64,000 bases of DNA from Piliocolobus tephrosceles (lineage: Eukaryota > Chordata > Mammalia > Primates > Cercopithecidae). Shown piece by piece: positions 32,657 through 44,794 of the stretch; position 1 is the stretch's first letter, and each line of letters opens with the position of its first letter. The notes beneath the pieces are model-generated. The model did no database searches, had not been told where the DNA came from, and saw only the letters and a list, made by a program, of their open reading frames with translations. Made by a program: the position numbers and the translations under genes. The stretch covers positions 163,694,756 to 163,758,755 of the forward strand of contig NC_045436.1 in NCBI RefSeq assembly GCF_002776525.5, given 5' to 3'.

Positions 32657-33790
32657 TTAATTTTTGGAGTTGGATGCTTAAGACCAATCCCTGTGACTCT
32701 ACAATGGACATAATTTCCTAGGTTATTTTGACTTTAGTTAAAAGCAACGTAATGGTCTGTCATGTTCTTATCTATGACCTATGATTATAAAAATTCTACA
32801 TGGATAAAGTAGCCTCTAGATTGAATAGGTGAGTTTTTAAAATTCAAAAAAATTAACAATAAACTATATTATGTATTAGCACAAATAATTCTGATGGACA
32901 GAAACATTAAATAAGTCAACTTTGTTGCTCTGGGTCTAGAGAAACATATTTTTATCCTTTTAACAGAAGCTTTGGAATCCAGCAGACACTCTTTATGGTG
33001 TCTCTCCCTGGGAGTACCATTATCTAACAAGATGCCATATTGCCAGAGTAAAAGCAACAGAATCAGTCACATTTATTGTAAATCAAGCCACAGATCTAGA
33101 TGGTTGATTGACCTTTTCCACTGATTACCCTGATGTTTTGGTGATTTGGTAACCTGACCATCTCTCAAAGAAGTATTCCTTTGAAATAGCTACTCTGAAC
33201 ATTAAATAGAGAGAGTAGCCAGCGTTGGCCACTACCTAAATGTCTTGGCATGTATGGTTCAGTAGATAGCGCAGGTGAGTCATTTTTATCTAATTATCTG
33301 AGTCATTCAGAAACCCTTAAGCCTTTTTTAGTTTAAAAAAATACTCAAGTAATTGCAGTTGTATAGAGCTCACCTAAGTTCTCAGTCTGTGAACTCATTT
33401 GGTCACTGTTGAAAAGTGGTTCTAAAAATAACCAAAGGCTCAAAAGAAAGGTGACTGAAATCATAAGTAGATATTTAGATATATCAGAATCAAGTCATCT
33501 ATTTTTTTTTGATCTGCTTGTTAAGTGGAAGCTTTGATGCTATATCTGTTGCCTCTTTTCAAAAGGCAGACCTTAGGAAAGGAAATACTTACAATCAGAA
33601 TGTAATTCTCATGAATTTTACTTCATGGGTTACCTAGGTAACTACCAGTTTTCAGTCATCCTTAGAACTTACATTTTTATCTAGGAGGAGATATAGATTA
33701 TATACATTTGAAGGGTTTATAATGGATACCTTAATATCTCTAGCTCAAAAGAGTCTACAGTAATATTTTGGTTTGGACATTAATATTAAT
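32656..33790. other. Unique-looking sequence, no feature recognised
   Basis: About 1.1 kb without a repeat or coding sequence that I can identify. Confidence 0.45.
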
Positions 33791-33794
33791 TTAC

Positions 33795-33880
33795 TTTTGA
33801 ATGAATTATTCATATACTGATTAATCATCCACTGTGTTCCAGGCACTATACTGGGTATTGAAATAGACAACTCTTAATAT
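33795..33880 (-). mobile_element. L2 fragment
   Basis: Short antisense L2 3' piece with 'ttccaggcactatactgggtattg' type sequence. Confidence 0.5.
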
Positions 33881-33904
33881 ATTTTATTGCTCATTTGCTT
33901 ATGA

Positions 33905-33995
33905 TTTAGAATTATGTATATGTATATTATACATATTATGTATGTATTATAAACATATAAATGTATGCATATATGTGTGTGTGTGTATATAGCCA
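33905..33995 (+). repeat. TA/TG-rich low-complexity tract
   Basis: Alternating purine-pyrimidine ATGTATATG and GTGTGTGTGTATATA sequence, a decayed dinucleotide repeat. Confidence 0.8.
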
Positions 33996-34042
33996 CATGT
34001 TGCATATGCCTTTCAAAAAATATGTAGTTCCATCATCTTTTC

Positions 34043-34330
34043 ATTTTTTTTGAAATGGAGTCTCACTCTGTCACCCAGGCTGGAGTGCAGTGGAGCGATC
34101 TCAGTTCACTTCAACCTCCACCTCCCAAGTTAAAGCAATTAGTTCCTCAGCCTCTCCAGTAGCTAGGATTACACGCACCCACAACCACACCCAGCTATTA
34201 TTTCTATTTTTCATAGAGATGGGGTGGCCATGTTGGCCAGGGTGGTCTTGAACTCCTGACTTCAAGTGATCCACCCCTCTTGACCTCCCAAAGTGCTTGG
34301 ATTACAGGCATGAGCCACCACGCCTGGCCT
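34043..34330 (-). mobile_element. Full-length Alu (old)
   Basis: Reverse-oriented dimeric Alu ending GAGCCACCACGCCTGGCCT. Flanks AGTTCCATCATCTTTT (34026-34041) and AGTTTCATCTTTT (34331-34343) are a target duplication with a 3-base indel. The left arm has a small deletion near 34222. Confidence 0.94.
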
Positions 34331-34343
34331 AGTTTCATCTTTT

Positions 34344-35024
34344 CTATTCTATTTCTTTTCCTCAAGTTATGGACATCAAGTTTATCTTTCTCAACAATTT
34401 TGCTGAGTCAATTCCATGGTTAAAAACCTATTATACATTGATTATTATCTGAAGAATAAAGTTAAAACTATTCATCCTGTAACTCAAGCCCCTTTTGGTT
34501 CTAACCTATGCTCTCTACCACATTTTCCATAAGAACCCTAACAAAACATTCCATCACAGTCAAACTATTTCATTTGTATTTTTCCCAAGATTATCCATGG
34601 TCATTTTCACCACTACCTCTTTGCCAAAGGCATTTATGCCTTCTAGGAATGTCCTCCCTATTGTCTTCTGCTTAACCTTATTTTTCCCTCCAGAAAAATC
34701 AAACAACATGCCTTCAAACAAACATCTGTGACGATATCTACGCAAAGTGATGTTTTCTTAATATGGACACAAATACTTTATCACTTACTGTGTATGATAT
34801 GGGGTTATACTACTGTGGTCCAAAATGTAATGGGACTAATTTCTCAAGCTGTATTTTAAAACTGCTCTTATATTTTATAGTCTGATGGAGTTTGATCTCT
34901 TCATCCAGATCATATGCCCCTCATGAGAAAGGAGTGTGGTCTTAGACAGTTCTGCCCTCTGATATCACCCCACACAGTACCTGGCACAGAGTAGGCCACC
35001 AATAAGCATTTTTTTCCTTTATTT
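34344..35024. other. Unique-looking sequence
   Basis: A 78-codon plus-strand frame (34495-34731) lies here but has no recognisable domain; some of it resembles L2-type sequence. Nothing firm. Confidence 0.4.
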
Positions 35025-35195
35025 AGTGTGGCAGTAGGAACAGTGGAAATAGTGCTGAACTGAGAATCGAGAGGTTTGAATTTCAGCTTTGACTCTCTGG
35101 GTTGTTTCCTGTTATAAAACTCACTTAAATTTTTCTGGGCCTGTTTCATCAACTGTATCGTGAGAAACTTAATGACTTGATATTTAAGTCTCATT
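35025..35195 (+). mobile_element. MIR SINE
   Basis: Sense MIR: 'gaatcgagaggtttgaatttcagctttgactctc', 'aacttaa-like gap', 'gggcctgtttcatcaactgta'. Confidence 0.65.
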
Positions 35196-35339
35196 TCACT
35201 AGCAACAACATATGATTGATTTCAATTCAACACCTGCTGGAATCAGAGGGATTTGTGTAGCTGTACACGAAAATTATAAAGGATTGACTTTTCTCATCTA
35301 GCAAGGAGAATGCAATAGGTATTCCAGGGCAGACCTAAA

Positions 35340-35600
35340 TCTCTTCTCTCTTTTTGCTCTGCCATCTTTAGCATTTGATTTTCTTCTTCTTGGTTACAAG
35401 ATGGCTGCTGTATCTCCAGGCCACTCATTCAATCTAGTCAGAAAAAAGGGAGAATATAAAGGGCAAAATATGAATGTCAACTGAGCATGCCCCTTTTTAT
35501 TATCAAATCAATACATTTTCTAAAAGCCTCAACTAGGAAATTTGGGGAAAACAAGTTTCTAGCTGGGCATTGCCATTTCAGCAAAGTTAATCTCTGTCTC
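35340..35600. mobile_element. Unnamed old interspersed repeat
   Basis: Contains GCTCTGCCATCTTTAGCAT and ACAAGATGGCTGCTGTATCT followed by 'gagcatgccccttttt' and 'tttctagctgggcattgcca'. This order is familiar as an ancient dispersed repeat, but I cannot assign a family. Confidence 0.4.
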
Positions 35601-35605
35601 TTCTT

Positions 35606-35666
35606 TTCTCTCTCTCTCTCTCTCTCTCATCTCTGTGTGTTTGTGTGTGTGTGTTTGTCTCTGTCT
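35606..35666 (+). repeat. CT-rich then GT-rich simple repeat
   Basis: (TC)n of about 10 units followed by TGTGTG with interruptions. Confidence 0.9.
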
Positions 35667-35924
35667 TTCTACATAATGGAGAAATAGGGGATAAACAAAT
35701 AGAATCTTTCATATTGCAGTTGCATGAATATCAATATCTCCATATCTTTACATTTTGGTAATTAATTACTGCAATGAAGCATAGAGTCTATAAGCAAATA
35801 AAAGCCAATAAAACATTTTGAGGAGATAAGTTAAAACACTTTAGACATTTTAACTTTAGGATATACTACAATGTGAGTGTGCCTTGATCTTTAGATTTTC
35901 TTATCCAGAAGGCTCTTTTATATT

Positions 35925-37300
35925 TTTAAAATAAATTAACAGATGTGTAATGTACATGCAATAATTCACATTCGTTTGATGAGTTTTGACAGGTGTATTA
36001 TACACTCATGAAACTATCACCAAACCAAACTTTCCCAACACCTGCCCCCAAATTCCTCCTGTTCCCTTGCAGCCCATTTTATTCCACACCCCTATCTCAG
36101 ACAACTACTAATCTATCTTTATTTTTAACTATAGATTTAGTTACATTTCTAAAGTTTTATATAAACTAAACATTCAGGATGTACTTTTTTGTGTCTAATG
36201 ACTTTCTTCAGCGTAATAATTTTAAGATTCAACTATGTTGTTACATGTATCAATAGCTCATTCCTTTTTAATGGCTGAATAATATTTCATTGTATGGGTA
36301 CACCACATTTACTTTATTCACTTGTTGATGAACATCTTGTTTTTTTTTAACTTTGGATATTATGAATAATGTTGCTATACACATTCATATGCAAGTCTTT
36401 GTATTGACATAGGCGTTCATTTTTTCTTGGTCAAATATCTAGGAATAGAATGTACAAGTTGTTTAGTAAAGCAAATGTGACATTTAAAAGTCTGACGAAA
36501 TGTTTTCTAAAGTGACTTTCACAGTTTACATTTCTACCAGCAATTTATAAGAATTTGAGTTTCTTCACATTCTTGCCAACACTTGGTATAGTCAGTCTTT
36601 ACTTTTAGCTATTCTGAAGGAAGTGGAGATATTGGATTTTATATATTTATTTTGATTAAGTCATTTCACTGATTTATTTCTAATGACATTTTTCTATAAT
36701 ACTTAAGTTGATTGTCTTGGGTTTTCAAAGTATACAAATCATATCTAGAAATAATGATAATTTTGTTTCCTTTTCAATTATATAACTCACTTTTTAATTT
36801 TAAACCTTAATGCACTGTTAAAACTTCTGGACTTATAATAAATAATATTACTGATGGTAAGCCTATTTCTCTTATTTCTGATTAATGGCAATATCTTTAG
36901 TGATTCAGCATTTGGAGTAGGTATTTTTCATCACATTAAATACTAAGGTTTTAAAAATTGTGGGCAAAGAGGTTTTTTTAAAAAAAAATAATACCTGCAT
37001 GACAAATTTTTGAAACTAGCCTTTGGTATCTCTTGATATTATTTTCTCCCCAATTTGATTCAAATGTCTTCGATGAGCTCTTTTTTGAGTAAATATTATT
37101 TAACATTTTTATTCATTAGCATTTCATTTATAATTTTGTCAGAAGTATTCATAAATGACATTGATCTTTATTTTCCAGGTTTTCAAATGTTGTACCGTCT
37201 TTATGAAAATCAATATGGAATCTAACTGTGTTTATGCTCTGAAATAATTTATACAGCATTGAAATTATTATTTCCTTAATATTTGGAAGAATTCATCACA
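35925..37300 (-). mobile_element. Old L1 (L1ME/L1MD type), 3' UTR and ORF2 C-terminal part
   Basis: Antisense order: 3' UTR-like block at 35960-36010 ('gatgagttttgacaggtgtatta'), then ORF2 C-terminal-like sequence ('ttaatggctgaataatatttcattgtatgg', 36271 on; 'attcttgccaacacttggta', 36571), then reverse transcriptase-like sequence to about 37300. No open frame of size. Confidence 0.8.
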
Positions 37301-37974
37301 TTAACTTACATTTTTTTGTAAGAAAATCTACAATAACCTTTCTGAATGTATTTCATAATGTTTTTTAATAGATTTATTTCATAATCTATTAAGGCCTTCT
37401 ATTTCATGAGTGTATATTGGCTTCTTCCACCCAATCTCCCCATTCCTCTGCTTTGTCTGACAGACACACAGTCATTTATTTCATTTCACAGTTCAACTTA
37501 TGAGCACAGGGCATTATTTATATACCTAATAATTTTTAAAATTCCAATATTTGTGAATAGGCCCATTTCTATGTCCTCATATCCTGCATTTACCTCCTCT
37601 TTTATTAGATTAGATTATTTATGTATTACTATTTATTATTTGTTGATTATGTCTTGGCTTTGTAAAAAATACTACTGGATGTGCAAATTCATTTAATATT
37701 TTTGCTTTTCTAAAAACATTGCTGGGTTTTGTCTTCCCTTTTTCATATGTAACTGCCTAACTGTAGCATCTGTCAGTCTAGGTTGTCCCTTTTCTGGTCT
37801 CTGCTCATGAGTGATGGAGATTGTGTGAAGGAGCTATTAGGAGCATGGAGCACAGAAAAGATACCACTCCAATCTTTTTAGTCTTGTACTGCCATTTTTG
37901 AAGCTAAACTCATGTGTTTTATGTGGCAAATTTCATGTTTTCTAAACTTTCACTTCCGCCTTGCACTGATCTGT
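37301..37974. other. No feature firmly recognised
   Basis: A 96-codon plus frame at 37406-37696 is hydrophobic and has no family resemblance; probably chance. Confidence 0.4.
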
Positions 37975-38200
37975 TGATTTGCATTCAACAGATATTTGTA
38001 AGAGCATTTACTAAAGCATTTATTAAGCTACAGGCATGGTAGCACTGGGAATCCAAGTTTAAGTAAATCAGGCAAATTCTCTGCCTTTACAAAACTGATG
38101 GTCAAGTAGGGAAGAAAGGTAATCAACCAGTGATGATAATAAAGGGTAATGAGGAGTGAAACTGGGAAAATACAGGATGCATTAGGGGCCCCCCAAGAGA
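37975..38200 (-). mobile_element. L2 3' fragment
   Basis: Antisense L2: 'ttcaacagatatttgtaagagcattt', 'catggtagcactgggaatccaagtttaag', 'ctgcctttacaaaactgatggtcaagtaggga'. Confidence 0.6.
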
Positions 38201-38865
38201 ACATTTGCCTAAATCAGAGAAGACCTGCTTCATTTCCGATTTTTGTTGTAATAATTCATTTCCTGTAATGAAAGGAAGAAGCAGCCCATAGCCCCAGGCT
38301 GCCTTTTCGAGGTACTTTGAGACTGTGCAAAATTAAGGCATGTTTCTTATCCTCAGACTATTTTGGTTTAATCACTTCATGTGAGAGAAAGAATTGAATC
38401 AATAATACCAATGAATCAATAATGTTCATGCACCAAGTCTAAATTGCAAACAAATTCCTGAACAGAATTTAAAATAAATGTAACAGTAAGATTATAGTTG
38501 CAGGGAAATTAGCAAAACAAAAAACTAAAATTAATAAAAAATCATTAAAAATGACTATGTAGCCACTGGATCTGTGCTCAAACATAATTTGTAAGAGACT
38601 ATTAGTCTTCAGATGGATTAAATTGGATGGATTGTGTGGGTGGAATGAGGAATAAAGCAAAGACCACCGTATCCTCCTACACAGTGTTACTGCTCCTACT
38701 GAGCAATCAAGACACTTAGCATTCCTCAGGAAGCAGATGTCCCAACATCTGCTGCTAAGGATGGAAGCAGCATTCATCAGTAGTGTGGTCAGCCTGTCAT
38801 TAAGTGAACCATCTCAAATGTGGTGGTGTCCAAAATAATGAAACAAGCTTTAATACAGGAGTGTC
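38201..38865. other. No feature recognised
   Basis: Includes a 102-codon minus-strand frame (38469-38777) without recognisable motif. No repeat named. Confidence 0.4.
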
Positions 38866-39062
38866 CAGTCTTTTGGATTCCCTGGGCCACATTAATAAAA
38901 GAATTGTCTTAACACGTTAAATGCATTAACACTAGTGATAGCTGATGAACTAAAAAAAAATTGCAAAAAAATCTTATAACATTTTAAGAAGTTTATGAAT
39001 TTGTGTTGGGCTGCGTTCAAAGCTGTCCTGGGCCACATGTGGCCTGTGGGTTGGACAAGTTG
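38866..39062 (+). mobile_element. MER30-type hAT DNA transposon (non-autonomous)
   Basis: Begins CAGGAGTGTCCAGTCTTTTG and ends GGGTTGGACAAGTTG, with the GGGCCACA blocks near both ends typical of this ~230-bp hAT-Charlie element. The 8-mers CTTTAATA (38858-38865) and CTTTTACA (39063-39070) are a target duplication with two changes. Confidence 0.85.
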
Positions 39063-39989
39063 CTTTTACAGAAAAATCAGGTTGTAGAAATGATTATTTA
39101 GGGGGATTTGCAGTGAGGAAAAACACTAATCACCCTTTCTTCCACATTCTGAACCTGTAGAGAAATACATATAGTAGCCATGTGAAATGTAAATTACAGT
39201 ATTACTTTATCGTTGTTAAAGAGGAATTGGAGAAGTCAACTTAAGTGGGGTCTGTCATAACCTTTTGTAACTCTAGGCTTTGGGACTCCATGGGGGATGG
39301 ATGAGTATGCAGGGCAGTTTCTGAGTTAGACCACAAGAGGAAGGTCATATGGCCTTGGGACCATTGATGGGGAGAGCCAATGGCAAGGGCTTGCTTCTCA
39401 ACAGCAACCATTAAGACCATAGAATGCTGTCCCATGCCCCTGCCCCCCTCCAAAAAAAAAAAAAAGAAAGAAAGAAAGACACAATGAATATCAGGCTGTC
39501 ATTTTCTTAGCAATCAGATGAATCCTTCCTGTTTTTCTTGGAAGGCACAAGTGTGGGCCTAGAATTGTCAGGAGTTACTTGTCCCCAGTGCTTCTCTGAG
39601 AAGATGGAGGTTTGGGAAAATTTCTTATTGTATGAATGACTGCAGAAGAGGGAGAGAATGGTTCGCTCAGAGAGTATGTGAGAAAGTTTAAGCACATGTA
39701 ATATAAGCACACAGTTCCTGAAAAAACACTGAAACAGCAAGTTGACATTTTGAAATATATGGTTCAGTTGAATGAGATTATGAGTGATTTTCGTTTCCAT
39801 ATTTTCTAATCATTCCCCAGTAATCATGTGTTTCCTGAATAATTGAGAGAAAGACAACACCATTTGTTTTTAAACACATTCACAGTAAGGGCTGATATTT
39901 CTCATTAAAAAAGTCGTTCCTAAAACACTTTGCTTGGCAAATAGAAGATATAAATTCCAGAAGGGTGGGGAATCATAGTCAACAACAGA
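39063..39989. other. No gene recognised; A-rich tract at 39452-39479
   Basis: Unique-looking. The A run followed by (GAAA)n at 39452-39479 is a simple repeat. Confidence 0.45.
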
Positions 39990-40190
39990 TCAGTGGATAA
40001 TTATTTGATACCTACCACATGCCAAACATTATTTTATGTGCTCAATACTCTGGCGAACAAGAGAAAGTCTTTTCTCTCTGAATAGGGTTTATTCTAGTAA
40101 GGGACAAGCACCAAATATGAACAAACAAACAAAAAGCATAATTTCAGATATGATAACTGTTTGGAAGAAAATAAAGCCGGGTTAGGTGAA
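39990..40190 (-). mobile_element. L2 3' fragment
   Basis: Antisense L2: 'taccacatgccaaacattattttatgtgctcaatactctggcgaacaa', 'agggacaagcaccaaatatgaacaaacaaac'. Confidence 0.65.
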
Positions 40191-40559
40191 CATCTGCAGG
40201 TCTGTTATTCCATGGAGAAGGAACTGCAAATATAAAGGCCTGACAGTTAGGACTGTAAAATCATCTGACAGTAGGGGACACACAGATAACACAGGTCAAG
40301 AGACAATATGGAACAATAAAAACTGTTCTCATATGGAAAGTACAGGTCCCATCTGAAAAGTGGAATACTAGAAATATGAGTCTACTCTTTCTGGATTTTT
40401 AATTTTTTTCCCACGAGAAACTGGAAACCTATATTATTGAGAAATGTCTCCCAATTTTTAAGTGTTTGGAACTAATTCACAGTATTTTGGGCCAAAATAT
40501 ACTAAGGCAGACAAAAATAGGTCTGAATTAAGTCAATAGTCTATCAATTTGTAACCTTT

Positions 40560-40720
40560 GTAAACCATAGAGCAGAAGGAATCCTAAGATCATAAAGTTC
40601 ATCCTAGGCAGTAAATATCGAAGACAGTTGAGTCCCAGGTAGATTAAGTGATTTGACCATTGATCCACCACTGGGAAGTGGGATTCAAATGTGCTGTCCA
40701 GAGCCCTTTCCATTGCACAG
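40560..40720 (-). mobile_element. MIR fragment
   Basis: Antisense MIR core: 'gtagattaagtgatttgaccattgatccacc', 'gtgggattcaaatgtgctgtccagagcc'. Confidence 0.6.
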
Positions 40721-42112
40721 AATTGTCTGTTACATGTCTTAGTTTCTTTGATTCAGGCTGTAGATTATATCCCAACACACCAGGCACTGTCTTGATTTAT
40801 TCTGTTTCCTTTCCATATTCGGATAGCTGAAAGGGTAAACTAATAAGCACCATCTCAATTATGTTCAAGAATCACAGCGATTACCAGCATAAATGATTGG
40901 ATATTCAATGGTGGGATAGCATTTGAAAGAGCGGTAAAACAACATGTGTAGGTATGAGGGCATTACATCATCTACACAGTAATTGAATCTATTTTAAACT
41001 GGGTCAAAAACAAAAACATCTGTCATGTCAATGTTGGACATTTTAATATAAATTTTTACTTTACATGATCTTTACAACAAGATATTGTCACATTGGGCTC
41101 AGGATGGCTGGTAGGGAGATTCTGAAATAGACACAGTCTGCTCACTTTTTCTCTACATTGTCTTCATGAACAGTCTTGTTCCTGTCCTCAGAGATGGCTT
41201 TTTATTACAGTGTCTGATGGCAGAAGAAGGTAACATAATAGCTAGTGAAAAAGTAGAGAGGGTTGAGAAAGAGAAATCTCAACCTAGGCAAAAAGGCACT
41301 TAACATTTTTTTGGTAAAAATTTCACAATTGTGTTTTATTAATCACTGAGGTAAATGTTGGCTTTCTAGTAAATCCTTTTTGTCTTATTTTTTGCTGTGT
41401 CCCAATTTTTCAAATGAGTGAAAGAATGGAAACACACACAAGAAATTGTACTTACCTTGAGAGAAAACATTCATCTTAGAAATAGTTTAGCATTTAAACA
41501 TCCTGCAGGGATGTAACTATTTAATTGTGAGCAGGAAACAGAGAGGCTAGCAGAGCTGGAGCAAAGAGTTTTTTGAGGATATCGATAGGTCTCTTTTTGA
41601 ATCCTGATTGGTCTTATTATGAAAAGTCAAAAAATGGTGAGACATGTAATTCAGGAGATCTGACTTCTAGTACCAGTTGTGTGGAGGTTTGATGTTGGTT
41701 TAGTTCCCGAATACTGTGTATGGTTCCTTTATCATTCGAATAGAACCGATAATATAAAATGGACTTCCAGATCAAAACTTTAAAAGATAGAAAGTGCTAA
41801 ACAAATGCCTAGTTACCAAATAATGTCAATTTATATGAAGACTCTTAGAATGGGGTGGTCATTGGAAGTTTATTCTTTAATTAATGACCTACATTTATTT
41901 TCTTAGAATTTGTCCCTGGTGCTGTTAAAACAGTTACCTATGTTAAATGTGGCAATTTACGTTAAAGCACTCCCATGAGTACACTGCCTTGCATACATAT
42001 AACAGACAGAGTCATTGATGGTTTAGTGAATTAAAACAAAAGGCTGACTGGTTGCTACATGCATGACCTCCCAGCTGAGCCCTATGTTGCTAGATTTTCC
42101 ATAGGGCAGTGT
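40721..42112. other. Mostly unique-looking sequence
   Basis: No gene. A weak MIR-like stretch may lie near 41630-41720. Otherwise nothing recognisable. Confidence 0.4.
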
Positions 42113-42113
42113 G

Positions 42114-42163
<50 letters not shown>
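42113..42163 (+). repeat. (TATC)n tetranucleotide microsatellite
   Basis: About 12 uninterrupted TATC units, followed by degenerate ATCTATCATT units to about 42190. Pure arrays of this length are usually polymorphic. Confidence 0.97.
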
Positions 42164-42316
42164 AATGTATCTATCATTATCTATCATCACATATTTAGAA
42201 AAAACTAGGATCTAAACTTATACTACCTAAGCTCTCAAGAGATTGATGTAAAACCAGTTTATTATGCATTTAAGCTTACTCAACTGCTATCCCCTTCTCC
42301 CTTATGGCTAATAGAT

Positions 42317-42677
42317 CACTATGGCCTGAACGTTGGTTTCCCTTCAAAATTCATACACTGGAATTTAACCTCCAAGGTGATGGTATCAAGAGATGGGGCC
42401 TGGGGTCATGAGGACTTCTCTCTCATGACTGGAATCCGTGCCATGATAAAAGGTATTGAGGGAGTGCATTTACCCCTTTGTGCCCTTCTGTCACGTGAGG
42501 ATGCAGCAACGAGATGCCATCCTGGAAGCAGAGGGCAAGACCTCACCAAACACTGAATCTGCTGGCACCTTGATCTTAGACTTCTCAACCTCTGGAACTG
42601 TGAGAAAGAAATTTCTATTATCTACAAATTACTCAGTCTGTGTCATTTTGTTATAGCAGCAAAAATGGACTAAGACA
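42317..42677 (+). mobile_element. MLT1-type MaLR LTR
   Basis: Sense LTR: 'atggcctgaacgttggtttcccttcaaaattcat', 'aaggtgatggta', 'ctgaatctgctggcaccttgatcttaga', ending GGACTAAGACA. Old and diverged; target duplication not visible. Confidence 0.88.
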
Positions 42678-42737
42678 TAACAGAAGTCTCTAGTATGAGC
42701 TTTCCAGAAGTGTATGCCTTTATTATTATTGTTATTA

Positions 42738-43153
42738 TTTTTTGAGATGGAGTCTGGTTCTGTTGCCTAGGTTGGAGTGCAATGGTGTGATCACAGTTCA
42801 CTGCAGCTTCCAACCCTCAAGCAATTCTCCCACCTCAGCCTCCCAAGTAACTGGGACTACTGGCCCACCACCACTTCTGGCTAATTTTTTATTATTTGTA
42901 GAGAGGAGGACTTGCTATGTTATCCAGGCTGGTCTTGACCTCGCAGGCTCAAGCGATTCTCCCACCTCAGCCTCCTGAGTAGCTGGAACTACAGGTACAT
43001 GCTACCATATCTGGCTAATTTTTAAAAATTATTTCTAGAGACAAGGTCTCGTTATGTTGCCCAGGCTGGTCTTGAACTCCTGGACTCAAGCAATCCTCTC
43101 AACTTGACCTCCCAAAGTGCTGGGATTACAGGTGTGACCTACCATGCCAGGCC
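42738..43153 (-). mobile_element. Three-unit Alu (AluJ-like) of ~415 bp
   Basis: Read on the plus strand: a right-arm unit (42741-42890), then a unit that starts like a left arm (TTGTAGAGAGGAGGACTTGC) but switches after GGCTCAAGCGATTCT into right-arm sequence and a second GGCTAATTTTT, then a left-arm unit to CATGCCAGGCC. The middle hybrid unit is about 125 bp extra. It fits unequal recombination or a partial tandem duplication in an old AluJ. Confidence 0.88.
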
Positions 43154-43572
43154 AGTTTTTGCTTTCTTGGTTAAAAGAGATGGATTCAACGGGCACCTCT
43201 ATTTACTTTCACCTTTAACTTTTCTCCATTTTTTTTCTGCTTGGAATAAGGATATGATGCTTGGAGGTATAGCAGCTATCTTGAGACCATGAACTTACTC
43301 ACACACAAACAGAAGCCAGAAGAAATACAGAAAGAGTGTGGATTCCCTGAGGCAGTGCTTCTCATGCCATCAGTGGTTAAAGATAACTTTAAAAAAATTC
43401 AACCTATTGTGGGCTGATTAAAACTCAATAAAAATTAATGAATAAAAAATGAAAAATCCATTCAAAATACATGTTCCTCTGTTTTATTAGATTCAGAAGA
43501 CATAAAATAATTCTGTCAAATTGTTTTCCAAATTTCTAAATGCTTACTCCAATTTTCTATGCTTGTCTTTTC
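43154..43572. other. No feature firmly recognised
   Basis: CAGTGCTTCTCATGCCATCAGTGG near 43353 recalls a hAT-Charlie end, but no full element can be followed. Confidence 0.4.
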
Positions 43573-44159
43573 TGTATTAGTTTGCTCAGATAGCCATAAA
43601 AAACTACCATAGAGTGTGTGGCTTAAACAATAGAAATTTATTTCTCATAGTTCTGGAGGCTGAAAGTCCAAGACTAAGGAGTTGGAAGGTTGAGGTTTTT
43701 CTGAGACCTTTCCCCTTGGTTTACAGATAGTCACCTTCTTGCTGGGTCCTTACGTGTGTACACGTCCCTGGTGCTTCTCCCTATTCTTTTTTTTTTTTAA
43801 GTTCTGGGTTACATGTGCAGAACATGCAGGTTTGTTACATAGGTATACATGTGCCATGGTGGTTTGCTGCACCCATCAACCCATCTTCTACATTAGATGT
43901 TTCTTCTAATGCTATCCCTCCCCTAGACACCCAACCCTGACAGGCCCTGGTGTGTGATGTTCTCCTCCCTATATCCATGTGTTCTCATTGTTCAACTCCT
44001 GCTTTTAAGGACACTAGTCATGTTTGATTAGTGCCCTGCCCTTATGATGACATTTCACTTTAATTACCTCTTTAAAGGCCCTATTTCCAAATAGTCACAT
44101 TTCAGGGAGTTAGTGATTCAACATATAAACTTTGGGAGGACACAATTACATCCATAGCA
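43573..44159 (-). mobile_element. MLT1-type MaLR LTR split by an L1
   Basis: Antisense LTR from TGTATTAGTTTGCTCAG to CATCCATAGCA. Typical blocks: 'cagaaattta-type' ATAGAAATTTATTTCTCATA, 'ctggaggctgaaagtccaagactaagg', 'gaggacacaattacatcc'. It is interrupted by an L1 fragment at 43787-44008. Confidence 0.88.
43787..44008 (-). mobile_element. 5'-truncated L1PA 3' end inserted in MLT1
   Basis: T tail (43788-43799), then the L1PA 3' UTR: 'aagttctgggttacatgtgcagaacatgcaggtttgttacat' in part, through 'gtgtgtgatgttctcctcc' to 'tgttcaactcctgc'. No ORF included beyond the stop region. Confidence 0.92.
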
Positions 44160-44162
44160 TCA

Positions 44163-44225
44163 TCACAGACCAGTTTAGACTAACATCAGCAGCCCTCAGA
44201 CCACACTTTGAGTGAAGAGCCCTAA
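44163..44225 (+). mobile_element. MER5-like hAT end fragment
   Basis: CATCAGCAGCCCTCAGACCA followed by CACTTTGAGTGAAGAGCCCT resembles the end of MER5A. Too short to be sure. Confidence 0.4.
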
Positions 44226-44794
44226 GATGCACTGTAGGTATTGCACCTGCCCTTGACCAGCACCTTCCAGAATTCTTGTTTAGTAAGAAAAATACATCTC
44301 TATTGAAGCCACTGTGAGTCAGGTTTCTCTTATTTGCAACTGAAAGATCTGACATTCACATAAGCAGGAAGCACATTTAGAAAATACATATTAGGAAATA
44401 TAGCTGGCTTGAGAACCAAACCAGTCAACATACCTTGGAGAGTTTGTCTATCAATTACTCTGTATTCCCCTCATCTATTTTCCTTTTTCTGATAACAGCA
44501 TCTCTCCGTATTACTTTAAGAACTCTCCTCTTACCGTGCATACAATTTCGATAAAAGACTGTCAATCAAGGTGCTCTGTCTTTTTCTGGATGGGGCACTT
44601 AAACCAGTACAGGTCTGTTTACTCTCCTTGGTTAATGGTTGCCTTTGATTTGCAAACAAAGAACCCTGCTAATAGAGTAAGTTCATTCAGAAGACCAGTG
44701 AGAACTTTTCAAGTGTGTTTTGTGAACATGTAATCACAAAAAGAGAAATACTTGAAACACTAGCTTAAATATTGTATCTTTAGAGAAGTTTCTC
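44226..44794. other. No feature recognised
   Basis: Unique-looking sequence without coding signal. Confidence 0.4.

Noticed and set aside
37406..37696. 96-codon hydrophobic plus-strand frame
   Set aside because: Hydrophobicity follows from T-rich DNA. No start context or family resemblance, and it lies beside an antisense old L1.
38469..38777. 102-codon minus-strand frame as a possible gene
   Set aside because: No motif, splice context or codon bias. Lengths like this occur by chance in AT-rich DNA of this size.
42113..42190. Possible CRISPR-like regular repeat
   Set aside because: It is a plain tetranucleotide microsatellite. There are no spacers, and the genome is mammalian.
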